Counted from the stretch's first letter, positions 1 to 6,295 are shown. The stretch is 7,745 bases of DNA from Candidatus Altimarinota bacterium (GCA_008015855.1 SSGK01000040.1:1-7745), one strand, 5' to 3'. Notes: generated by a model not told the origin, from the sequence alone. Made by a program: numbers and translations.

Positions 1-395
1 AGGGTGAGGAATGCGAGTCAATGAGGAAGGGTAAACTCAGATAAGCCGAGTGAATGATGAATATACGGAGCTATTTTTTCTCGATTTACCCCATAGCTGC
101 CTCAGATAATAAATAGTACATTTCCATGTTCTCATTGGAGCGTTGATAAAAACTGTGAAAATGCCGGGGACGTGAGTGTCTTACCAAATTCATCACAGAG
201 GATAACAAAGCCTCGATACTTCTCTAGCACGGTAATAATCTTTTCTGTTTCCTCATCGATTATTTGTTTTGGGAGGCGTGCTTTACTTGGCTTCAATGTC
301 ACAATATCGCAGGTCTTCATAAGACGCTTTTGATATTCTGCTATTGGCTTTTCAAAATGATGCCAATCATCGGACACAGTGAGAATTTTTATCAT
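1..395 (-). CDS. rlmH: 23S rRNA (pseudouridine1915-N3)-methyltransferase RlmH, C-terminus cut by the window edge
   Basis: SPOUT-class methyltransferase that uses SAM to methylate pseudouridine 1915 in helix 69 of 23S rRNA on assembled ribosomes. About 131 codons are visible of a family length near 155; the missing end lies left of base 1. The start is ATG at 393-395, giving MIKILTVSDDW; the frame stays open upstream but homologues begin here. Three TGA codons read as Gly: residues 88 (132-134), 98 (102-104) and 126 (18-20). Reading through gives FIIGGSYGV (95-103), the SAM-binding loop of the trefoil knot, and LPHGLA (123-128), the conserved knot segment. A standard-code reading would stop at 132 and lose the whole active site. 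It is divergent from the tRNA cluster and shares a promoter region with it. Identification is firm from the paired IGG and TLPH motifs. Confidence 0.93.
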
Positions 396-415
396 AGGAA
401 TGCGAAAATAGAAAA

Positions 416-443
416 ATTGTACGAAAAATTTTTGACAAGGCAA
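416..443 (-). promoter_or_regulatory. Possible sigma70-type promoter for rlmH
   Basis: On the minus strand a TTGCCT (443-438) lies 16 nt upstream of TACAAT (421-416). The -10 ends 20 nt before the rlmH ATG. The -35 matches consensus only partly. It overlaps the divergent tRNA promoter, so the two would compete for polymerase. Confidence 0.4.
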
Positions 444-459
444 AGCTTTTTTATACAAT
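432..459 (+). promoter_or_regulatory. Sigma70-type promoter for the tRNA cluster
   Basis: A perfect -35 TTGACA (432-437) is followed by 16 nt and a -10 TACAAT (454-459). Transcription would start near 466, about 14 nt before tRNA-Thr. This is the best promoter match in the window and fits a strongly expressed stable-RNA unit. Confidence 0.72.
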
Positions 460-479
460 GCAACCGCACTTATTCATAC

Positions 480-555
480 GCCACCTTAGCTCAGTTGGTA
501 GAGCATCGGTTTTGTAAACCGGCGGTCATCAGTTCAAGTCTGATAGGTGGCTCCA
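480..555 (+). tRNA. tRNA-Thr(UGU)
   Basis: Complete cloverleaf of 76 nt including an encoded CCA (553-555). The acceptor stem GCCACCT (480-486) pairs with AGGTGGC (545-551) and the discriminator is T552. The anticodon TGT is at 513-515 in the loop TTTGTAA. The T arm contains TTCAAGT. It is the first gene of the tRNA cluster and lies just downstream of a near-consensus promoter. Confidence 0.96.
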
Positions 556-568
556 TGAGTTTGTCATT

Positions 569-630
569 ATAAATGGCAAGTTATCAATTGCAAGATATTC
601 GATGCTTGGAGTTCATAACTTGCCATTTAT
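569..630 (+). repeat. 16-bp perfect inverted repeat between tRNA-Thr and tRNA-Tyr
   Basis: The left arm ATAAATGGCAAGTTAT (569-584) is exactly complementary to 615-630, with a 30-nt loop. It starts 13 nt after the CCA of tRNA-Thr and ends 8 nt before tRNA-Tyr. There is no T-run after it, so it is not a standard intrinsic terminator. A processing signal in the multi-tRNA transcript, a transcription attenuator or a relic of a small mobile repeat are all possible. Confidence 0.8.
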
Positions 631-638
631 TCCTAAAT

Positions 639-723
639 GGGTCGGTTCCAGAGCGGTCAAATGGGGAGGACTGTAAATCCTTTGTCGTCGACTTCGGGGG
701 TTCGAATCCCTCCCGGCCCACCA
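639..723 (+). tRNA. tRNA-Tyr(GUA)
   Basis: Class II tRNA of 85 nt with a long variable arm. The acceptor stem GGGTCGG (639-645) pairs with CCGGCCC (713-719), with one G-U pair. The discriminator is A720 and CCA is encoded at 721-723. The anticodon GTA is at 673-675 in the loop CTGTAAA. The T arm is GGGGG-TTCGAAT-CCCTC. Confidence 0.96.
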
Positions 724-734
724 TTTTGGTTTTT

Positions 735-764
735 ATTTCCAAATTCGAATGAGAGTTTGGAAAT
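735..764 (+). repeat. Inverted repeat between tRNA-Tyr and tRNA-Leu
   Basis: The stem 735-746 pairs with 753-764: 12 bp with one G-U wobble, of which the outer 9 (ATTTCCAAA) are perfect. The loop is 6 nt. It begins 11 nt after the tRNA-Tyr CCA and has no T-run, matching the position and style of the hairpin after tRNA-Thr. Confidence 0.75.
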
Positions 765-787
765 TTGTTCATTATAGTTCTTTGTTT

Positions 788-872
788 GCCCAGGTGGTGG
801 AATTGGTAGACACGACGGTCTTAGAAGCCGTTGCCATGCGGTGTAAGAGTTCAAGTCTCTTCCTGGGCACCA
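788..872 (+). tRNA. tRNA-Leu(UAG)
   Basis: Class II tRNA of 85 nt with a long variable arm. The acceptor stem GCCCAGG (788-794) pairs with CCTGGGC (862-868). The discriminator is A869, as expected for Leu, and CCA is encoded at 870-872. The anticodon TAG is at 822-824 in the loop CTTAGAA. It is the last gene of the three-tRNA cluster. Confidence 0.96.
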
Positions 873-879
873 TTCTTGG

Positions 880-910
880 TTTCATGATTCGCCTTATAAA
901 AATCATGAGA
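880..910 (+). repeat. Inverted repeat downstream of tRNA-Leu
   Basis: The stem 880-889 pairs with 901-910: 10 bp with one wobble, and the 8-bp core TCATGATT/AATCATGA is perfect. The loop is 11 nt. It begins 7 nt after the tRNA-Leu CCA. With no T-run it is at best a weak terminator of the tRNA unit, so the transcript may run on into rpmE. Confidence 0.65.
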
Positions 911-912
911 GA

Positions 913-933
913 AATATCGTACTCGGCGATATT
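913..933 (+). promoter_or_regulatory. Small hairpin in the rpmE leader
   Basis: AATATCG (913-919) pairs perfectly with CGATATT (927-933) around a 7-nt loop, 25 nt upstream of the rpmE start. It could be a leader structure controlling L31 synthesis or part of a tandem terminator with the hairpin just upstream. No function is established by the sequence. Confidence 0.45.
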
Positions 934-958
934 ACCTATCTCTTAACCCCTTTTCATT

Positions 959-1174
959 ATGAAATCAGGTATTCATCCAAATTATGAACTCATAAAGGTT
1001 ACTTGTTCATGTGGAAATACTTTCGAAACAGGAAGTGCCCACAAAGGAGAAATCCGTGTGGAAACATGTTCAAAGTGTCATCCATTCTATACAGGAAAGA
1101 AGACACTCCTCAAGACAAGTTCAGTAGACAAGTTCTACGCTCGTCAAAAGAAGAGTGAAGATCTCAAGAAATAA
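959..1174 (+). CDS. rpmE: 50S ribosomal protein L31 (bL31), zinc-binding form
   Basis: Ribosomal protein of the large-subunit central protuberance, which helps bridge to the 30S head. The 71-residue length is normal. It opens with MKSGIHPNYELIKVTCSCGN, typical of bL31. The zinc ligands are visible: C16 and C18 (CSC), then C37 and C40 (CSKC), so this is the zinc-containing C+ type. The tail is rich in Lys and Arg. No in-frame TGA is used and all five glycines are GGN. There is no Shine-Dalgarno sequence before the ATG (the upstream bases are CCCCTTTTCATT). It sits alone between the tRNA cluster and a strong terminator; its promoter is not obvious, so read-through from the tRNA unit is possible. 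Confidence 0.96.
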   Translation: MKSGIHPNYELIKVTCSCGNTFETGSAHKGEIRVETCSKCHPFYTGKKTLLKTSSVDKFYARQKKSEDLKK

Positions 1175-1177
1175 TAC

Positions 1178-1207
1178 AAAATCCCGAGGAAATCCCTCGG
1201 GATTTTT
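1178..1207 (+). terminator. Intrinsic terminator of rpmE
   Basis: AAATCCCGAGG (1179-1189) pairs with CCTCGGGATTT (1195-1205) around a 5-nt loop, and the downstream arm runs into TTTTT. The hairpin starts 4 nt after the rpmE TAA. Confidence 0.93.
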
Positions 1208-1223
1208 CTATACTACTCCCCTT

Positions 1224-1251
1224 TTGCTTTTTTCATCTTTTTCCATACTAT
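1224..1251 (+). promoter_or_regulatory. Possible promoter for the ferredoxin-era unit
   Basis: TTGCTT (1224-1229), 16 nt, then TACTAT (1246-1251), placing the start of transcription near 1258 and about 20 nt before the ferredoxin ATG. Both boxes are imperfect, but it lies in the only gap after the rpmE terminator, which is a pyrimidine-rich stretch with nothing else recognisable. Confidence 0.4.
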
Positions 1252-1277
1252 TGGCGCATTCATTTTTCGTTTTTTCT

Positions 1278-1571
1278 ATGATAATAAAAGTATGTACCTG
1301 ACGGAGTTGTACTGAAAATGGTTCCGAATATATCGCAACCCGCCTCGAACGTGATATTGCTTTCTATAATATACATGACATGGCTGTGGAACGCTGCACC
1401 TGTCAGGGGCGATGCAAAGAAGGCCCTGTCGTAGTATATGATCGAGATATTCAAACTCGAATGAATCCAGTAAAAGCAAGCGAACTCATGCGAAAAAAAG
1501 TAGAGATGATAAAAAATCAGCTTAAGGCACGACAAAAAAATGAAGTTGTAACTCCTGAAAATAAAGATTAA
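1278..1571 (+). CDS. [2Fe-2S] thioredoxin-like ferredoxin
   Basis: Small electron carrier of the thioredoxin-fold ferredoxin family, related to the cluster domain of NuoE and HydG/hydrogenase-type subunits. It has 97 residues. The likely cluster ligands are C6 and C11 (VCTGRSC) and C42 and C46 (CQGRC), followed by the family signature GPVVVYD (49-55); C40 is an extra cysteine. Codon 8, between the first two cysteines, is TGA (1299-1301) read as Gly. A standard-code caller would start at the internal ATG 1380 and lose two of the four ligands. The C-terminal 25 residues are charged and probably helical. No hydrogenase or complex I gene is present in the window, so its redox partner is unknown. 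It heads the unit that includes era. Confidence 0.8.
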
Positions 1572-1576
1572 TTTCA

Positions 1577-1582
1577 TATAAT
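1577..1582 (+). promoter_or_regulatory. Isolated -10 box before the small ORF
   Basis: A perfect TATAAT lies 8 nt before the ATG at 1591, with no convincing -35 at 16-18 nt upstream. If used, it would give an almost leaderless mRNA for the small ORF and era. Confidence 0.25.
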
Positions 1583-1590
1583 ACATTCTT

Positions 1591-1737
1591 ATGACTCCTA
1601 ATATTCAAAATTCGCCCGAAGAAGAGATTATCCAAGCAATACCTGAACTTTCTCTTATTAAAAATGAGCATCAAAGAAAGAAATTTGCTGCAGATATCGC
1701 TCGTATACTCGAAAATTTAAAACGAAGACGTTTCTAA
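1591..1737 (+). CDS. Small hypothetical protein (48 aa) directly upstream of era
   Basis: I do not recognise this protein. It opens at ATG 1591 and ends at TAA 1735-1737, 1 nt before the era ATG. The first half is acidic and Pro/Ile-rich (SPEEEIIQAIPEL, 8-20). The second half looks like one basic amphipathic helix ending KRRRF. It contains no glycine and no cysteine. The case for a real gene rests on its position: it starts 19 nt after the ferredoxin stop, fills the gap exactly and shares the TAA-T-ATG junction seen elsewhere in the window. It may be translationally coupled to era. A basic tail would suit RNA or ribosome binding, but that is only inference. Confidence 0.6.
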   Translation: MTPNIQNSPEEEIIQAIPELSLIKNEHQRKKFAADIARILENLKRRRF

Positions 1738-1738
1738 T

Positions 1739-2584
1739 ATGACAAAAGTTTGATATGTCGCACTTGTTGGACGCCCAAATACTGGAAAATCAACATTTCT
1801 CAATGCTCTTATCGGAGAAAAGGTAAGCATTATTTCTCCACGCCCTCAAACAACCCAACGAACCATTACAGGTATATATACCGAAGATGAGACTCAGATT
1901 ATATTCCTCGATACTCCTGGAATTCATGAATCAGAAAAACTCATGAATGAACATATCAATTCTCAAGCATACAAATCACTTGCTGAGGCTGATATTGTTA
2001 TTCGCCTTCTTGATCCGACTCGACCACATGGTGACGAGGAAAAAAAGATTGACGAACTCCTTGTTTGATATACTGGAACGATTATTCGTGTTCAAACCAA
2101 GAAGGATGTGCCTGCTGGATACCCCCATAAAAAAGTAGATTTTTCGGTATCTTCCATTACTCAAGAATGATTTAAAGAGCTTCTCGATCACATCACTTCC
2201 CTCCTTCCAGAAGGCCCATTTTTGTATGATGAAGACTATTATACTGATCAAAACATGGATCTCCGTATCGCAGAGATTATCCGAGAACAATTATTCCTTA
2301 CACTTGGTGAAGAGGTTCCATATGCTACCTTTGTAGAAGTAACAGAGATCGAGGAAAAAGAAAATCTTATGAAGATTATGGCGTATGTAACAACGGAATC
2401 TGATTCTCAGAAATATATTGTCATCGGGAAAAATGGGGCAAAGATTAATGAAATCGGAACGAAAGCCCGTCTCATTCTCGAAGATGTGTTTGATAAGAAA
2501 ATCTACCTCGCCCTCCGTGTAAAAACACTCAAAAACTGGAGAAAAAATACACAGATACTTGAAAGATTATTTCCTAAGAAGTAA
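1739..2584 (+). CDS. era: GTPase Era
   Basis: Essential GTPase that binds the 3' end of 16S rRNA and assists 30S subunit maturation. It has 281 residues against about 300 in most bacteria. GTPase motifs: G1 GRPNTGKST (11-19), G2 in TTQRTITG (38-45), G3 DTPGIH (58-63), G4 TKKD (120-123) and G5 SVSS (136-139). The G4 motif has Thr where Era normally has Asn (NKxD). The C-terminal KH domain is present, with its GKNG loop at 230-233 and the family ending LKNWRKN (264-270). TGA encodes Gly at residues 5, 110 and 144; residue 5 matches the conserved Gly two residues before the hydrophobic strand leading to G1. It follows the small ORF by 1 nt and precedes a methyltransferase by 4 nt. Confidence 0.96.
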
Positions 2585-2588
2585 AAAC

Positions 2589-3227
2589 ATGTCGGCAATG
2601 TACGATAGCTTTGCGAAGACATTCTCTGAATCTCGAAAAAATCATCCTTGGCCAGAAATCGATGCTATTATAGCTGACATGAAGACGCATAATATACAAA
2701 AGGTGCTCGATATTGGTTGCTGAAATGGTCGATTTCTCGAAGAATTGGATAAAGAATGATATCCCCTCTCGTATTATCAATGAATCGATAATTCCGAATG
2801 AATGATACAGGAAGCTCAGAAACTTCATCCGGAAAATTGTTTTCAAGTATGCTCTATGGAGCATATGGAAACATCATCCATTCATGGTGGATATGATGCC
2901 ATCCTCTTTCTTGCATCATTTCATCATCTCAATTCTGCTTTGAGTCGTATACAAACCCTTTCGATTGCCTGAAATCTCCTTGCGCCTCATGGAAGAATCT
3001 ACCTCACGAATTGGAATCTCCTCGAAAATACAGAACTCTTTGAACGATATCAAGACGGGTATGATGGAAATGGTGACTTTCGAATTAAGATTGGTGAATA
3101 TGAACGATATTACCATGGTTTTAAGCTCAATGAACTGGAAAGACTCTATGAGGGAGTTGGCTATACCATCGAACATAATCAGGTTTTTTCTCATGGAAAA
3201 AACATTTTTTCCATCCTTACAAAATAA
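2589..3227 (+). CDS. Class I SAM-dependent methyltransferase, Trm9/ALKBH8-like
   Basis: Rossmann-fold methyltransferase of 212 residues. Motif I is VLDIGCGNGRFL (39-50). The N-terminus MYDSFAKTFSESRKNHPWP (4-22) resembles the YDxIAxxFSxTRxxxWP opening of eukaryotic Trm9 and the ALKBH8 methyltransferase domain. FHHL (111-114) sits where those proteins have their IHHL motif, and ERYYHGFKLNELERL (172-186) matches their RYYHxFxxxEL segment. Those relatives methylate the side chain of wobble uridine in tRNA. TGA is Gly at residues 45, 57, 65, 71 and 128; residue 45 is the central glycine of motif I, so the standard code would leave only fragments. It lies 4 nt after era. Methyltransferase is near certain; tRNA wobble-base specificity is inference from motif resemblance. 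Confidence 0.85.
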
Positions 3228-3341
3228 CCGCTTCCCGTACCACTATTGATTTTTTTGTTATTTTCAGTAGTATCAAGTGGTATTTTTATATTATGCAGTT
3301 CACTTACAAGACTGCTCTTGTCACTCTATTTTTCTATTGCC

Positions 3342-4628
3342 ATGGAAATCATTATTATTTCCGCCCTCACACTCCTTAACGGTTTTTTTGCTCTTTCAGA
3401 AATTGCACTCGTATCTGTCAAAAAAAGTAGAATCGAAGCACTTGCCTCAAAATGAAGTCATCGTGCCAAAATTATTCTTCAGCTCCTCGAAAATCCTGAG
3501 AATTTTCTCTCTTCTGTACAGGTAGGGATTACTCTCATAGGAATCATATCATGAGCCTACGGATGAGCTACTATATCTCACAATATCGCTTGATACTTTC
3601 AAAATGCCTGACTATTTCCTTGATATGAAGAAAGTATAGCACTCATGATTGCAATCGGAGGAATCACCTATTTCTCGATTGTCATTGGCGAACTCGTTCC
3701 AAAAACGATTGCAATGAATAATGCTGAGAAATTAGCACTCTTTTGTGTTCCCATTCTTCGGTATTTCATGATTCTCACATATCCATTCGTAAAGCTACTC
3801 TCCTTCTCTACTACGATTATACTCAAAATCTTCTGAGTAAAATCTCGTCCAGAAGAACACGTCAGTGAAGATGAATTGATATCAATGCTTAAAAATGCAG
3901 GGAAACAATGAGTACTCGATAAAGAAGAGAGTCAGATACACAATAATATCTTCTCCTTCTGAGATCAAACAGCAAAATCAATGATTACTCACAGAAATGA
4001 ACTAGAATGGATTGATATTAATGATTCTATTGAGGAAATTTTTACAAAAATAAAAGATAGTTCTCATTCTAAATTCATTGTGGCAGATGGTTCCCTTGAT
4101 ACCGTTGTTGGTATTATGCACCTTCGTGATTTTCTCGAAAATCAGAATAATCCCGATTTTAATCTCAAAGATATTATATCGGAACCACTCGTATTTACGG
4201 AGCACACTCCCGCATTTAAGGTGCTCAATACTTTTAAAAATAAGAAACAGTATATCGCGATTGTAGCTGATGAATTCTGAGGAACGAGTGGAATTATTAC
4301 CCTCCATGACCTTATGGAAGTAATCGTCGGAAATCTCCCAGATGAAGATGAAGACCTCGAAGATAACATTATTAAACGTTCGGAAAATGCTTATCTCGTA
4401 AATGGAAAGACTCTCATTTATGAGCTGAATCAATACTTTCAAGAGGAAATACTCGAAGATGGAAATCTTGAATATACGACGGTTTCTGGATTCATCATGA
4501 GTGAGTTCTGACATCTTCCAAAAACCGGAGATACCATTGAAAAAGGGCGTTATAAATTTGAAGTGATAGATCTCGATGGTGTTAAAATTGATAAAATTCT
4601 CATCACGGTAGTTCCTATTGAAGCATAA
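3342..4628 (+). CDS. CNNM/DUF21-CBS-CorC domain membrane protein (hemolysin/magnesium efflux family)
   Basis: Integral membrane protein of the CNNM/CorC family, linked in other bacteria to Mg2+ (or Co2+) efflux; older databases call it hemolysin-like. It has 428 residues, the usual length. An N-terminal DUF21 domain with about four membrane segments (1 to about 165) opens MEIIIISALTLLNGFFALSE and contains GELVPKTIAM. A CBS pair (about 205-330) contains ITHR in place of the usual MTPR, and DEFGGTSGII. The C-terminal CorC_HlyC domain runs from about 345. Eleven TGA codons are read as Gly, the most in the window (about 38% of its glycines). The frame is open back to TTG 3246 and would add a further hydrophobic stretch, but ATG 3342 fits the family. 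It ends the unit just before a terminator. Confidence 0.92.
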
Positions 4629-4631
4629 TAA

Positions 4632-4660
4632 AAAAATCCAGAGAAATTCTCTGGATTTTT
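4632..4660. terminator. Bidirectional intrinsic terminator
   Basis: AAAAATCCAGAGA (4632-4644) pairs with TCTCTGGATTTTT (4648-4660) around a 3-nt loop. A-rich and T-rich flanks on both sides let it stop the CorC-type gene from the left and tRNA-Arg from the right. The stem begins 3 nt after the TAA. Confidence 0.92.
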
Positions 4661-4671
4661 CTTTTTCTTCT

Positions 4672-4745
4672 TGGTGCCCCCGACAAGAATCGAACTTGTG
4701 ACTAAGCCTTAGGAGTGCCTTGTTATTCCACTTAACTACGGGGAC
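4672..4745 (-). tRNA. tRNA-Arg(CCU)
   Basis: Complete 74-nt tRNA on the minus strand with encoded CCA (4674-4672) and discriminator A. The acceptor stem GTCCCCG pairs with CGGGGGC with one wobble; the D arm is GTTA-AGTGGAA-TAAC and the T arm ACAAG-TTCGATT-CTTGT. The anticodon loop is CTCCTAA, giving CCU, and the overall layout resembles E. coli tRNA-Arg(CCU). The anticodon stem AGGCA/GGCTT has an A-G mismatch at 31-39 and a G-U pair at 28-42. It should read AGG, which is rare here (one AGG codon is visible in fmt). A weak -10 (TATACA, minus strand 4757-4752) lies just upstream without a good -35. Confidence 0.93.
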
Positions 4746-4823
4746 AAAGGGTGTATACATAAAAATACATTCGAAAGCATATAAAAAAATGGGGAGTTTG
4801 CAAACAATTCGACAGGAAAGAAG

Positions 4824-4850
4824 TTGATTTATAGAATATTTTGGTACAAT
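4824..4850 (+). promoter_or_regulatory. Promoter of the DUF5665-fmt operon, extended -10 type
   Basis: TTGATT (4824-4829), 15 nt, then TACAAT (4845-4850) preceded by TGG (4842-4844), which forms an extended -10. Transcription would start near 4857, leaving a leader of about 14 nt. Confidence 0.55.
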
Positions 4851-4870
4851 TCTCATATAAAAAATTGCAT

Positions 4871-5350
4871 ATGAATACGAAAAACACTGATAATCCCGAA
4901 AAGAAGGTTATTAAAACCACTCGCCAAAAAGTTACTCGCATCGAGTGAAACGAGACGCTGAGTCCAAAAGATATTGAACACCTTGAGCATCTGGTTGATG
5001 CTATTCAATCACTCTGACTTGAGGAATTTATCGAGTATATCAAATCTCCATGGAAACTTCTCTGGCCAAACTTCGTTGCTGGAATCGCTCGTGGTTTTTG
5101 AGCCCTTGTATGAGCAACGGCTGTTATTGCTATTGTAACATGGACACTTTCAACCATGATTGATATTCCTCTTATCGGAAAAAAACTTGAACCCTATGTT
5201 GTAAAAGTTCAATGAGAATTCAATAAGTATATCGAACAAACGAACTATAAAACCCATTTTGAGAATATTGAAAAAACACTCGTTGATATAAAGGGTATCC
5301 TGAATACGACCAATCGAGAAAATATCCTTCCTTCTTCATCAAATCAATAA
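4871..5350 (+). CDS. DUF5665-like small membrane protein
   Basis: Protein of 159 residues with a charged N-terminus (1-45), a segment EEFIEYIKSPWKLLWPNF (51-68), a hydrophobic, Gly-rich membrane region (about 66-98), the motif IDIPLIG (97-103) and a hydrophilic C-terminal tail likely to be helical. The central block resembles the DUF5665 family of small membrane proteins found in many bacteria, whose function is unknown. TGA is Gly at residues 26, 49, 77, 81 and 115, more than half of its glycines, including GxxxG-like positions in the membrane region. The ATG at 4871 is the first in frame after the promoter and has no Shine-Dalgarno sequence. It ends 2 nt before the fmt ATG, so the two are probably coupled. 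Confidence 0.78.
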
Positions 5351-5352
5351 AT

Positions 5353-6294
5353 ATGATCCGAGTTTGATTTTTTGGAACTCCTCCCCTCTCAGAGAGAGTT
5401 CTTGCCGATTGCATTCAATCCGAATACATCGATGTTTGTTATGTTGTAACGAATCCTGACAAGCCCGTTGGTCGTTCTGCAACATTAACCCCAAGTCCTG
5501 TAAAGGTAACAGCTGAGAAACATTCTCTCCCGGTTTTTACGCCCACAAAAATTCGTGGAAATGAAGAGCTCTTTCGTACTCTGAGATTATACGATGTTGA
5601 TTATCTTGTCGTGGTTGCCTACGGGAAAATCCTTCCGAAAGAAATCCTTGAACTTCCAAAAAAACTCCCTATCAATATCCATGGATCTATCCTTCCAAAA
5701 TACCGTGGAGCTTCCCCTATTCAAGAGTGCCTTCTCCAATGAGAAACCGTAACAGGAGTGACTATTATGGAAATGAGTGAATGAATGGATGAGGGTGATA
5801 TCCTCTCGATTACCCCGATTGCCATTGATTCGGATGAAACCTCAGGAACCCTCTTTGGGAAATTTGCAGGAGTGTCAGGAAAGGCACTGATTGATACTCT
5901 CCGACTCTATGAATCAGGAAATATTACCAAAGAAGCTCAGGACAATAATAACGCCACCTACTGTTCAAAGATAGAAAAAGAGCATGGGCTCATCCCGTGG
6001 ACTTCAAAGACCGCAAAAGAAATATATCATATGTGGCAAGGATACAACCCGTGGCCAGGAATCTATACATTCTACCAGGAAAAGAGGATTCTCATAGAGA
6101 AATGTCATTATTCTCTCGATACTATCGGTAGTACGCCCGTTGGTTCTGTTGTAAAAAAAGATGGAAAAATAGGCGTACAATGTACGGAAGGAATACTGTT
6201 TCTTGAAACCGTAAAACCCGAATGAAAATGAAGCCAAGAGATAGCAACTTTTGTAAATGGACATAAAGACTTTTTAAATCATATCTTTCCCTAA
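5353..6294 (+). CDS. fmt: Methionyl-tRNA formyltransferase
   Basis: Transfers a formyl group from 10-formyl-tetrahydrofolate to Met-tRNA(fMet), which prepares the initiator tRNA for bacterial translation start. It has 313 residues, the normal length. The N-terminal catalytic domain (1 to about 205) has the active-site N108 and H110 in INIHGSILPKYRG and D146 in EGMDEGD, with the same 36-residue His-Asp spacing as E. coli Fmt. The C-terminal tRNA-binding domain (about 215-310) contains the NPWPG signature. TGA is Gly at residues 5, 130, 144, 291 and 293; 130 and 144 are strongly conserved glycines. A standard-code reading leaves only a 146-residue C-terminal fragment. Peptide deformylase (def), a common neighbour, is not in the window. 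It ends 1 nt before the HIT gene. Confidence 0.97.
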
Positions 6295-6295
6295 T

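Noticed and set aside
584..854. Short minus-strand frames across the tRNA-Tyr region (containing GFEPPKSTTKDLQSSP)
   Set aside because: This peptide is the well-known spurious antisense translation of tRNA-Tyr and often appears as a false hypothetical protein.
1260..2290. Minus-strand frames of about 100 residues opposite the ferredoxin and era
   Set aside because: The plus-strand genes have clear family motifs; the opposite frames have none and overlap them fully.
1739..4628. Frameshifted or decayed genes (era, methyltransferase, CorC-type protein appear broken into pieces)
   Set aside because: The breaks are all TGA codons in one continuous frame, at glycine positions, in gene after gene. 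Recoding explains them; pseudogenes do not.
4002..4856. 284-residue open frame on the minus strand
   Set aside because: It runs antisense to the CorC-type gene, then through a terminator and tRNA-Arg. Its product is low-complexity Ile/Phe-rich with no family features, as expected of an antisense shadow.
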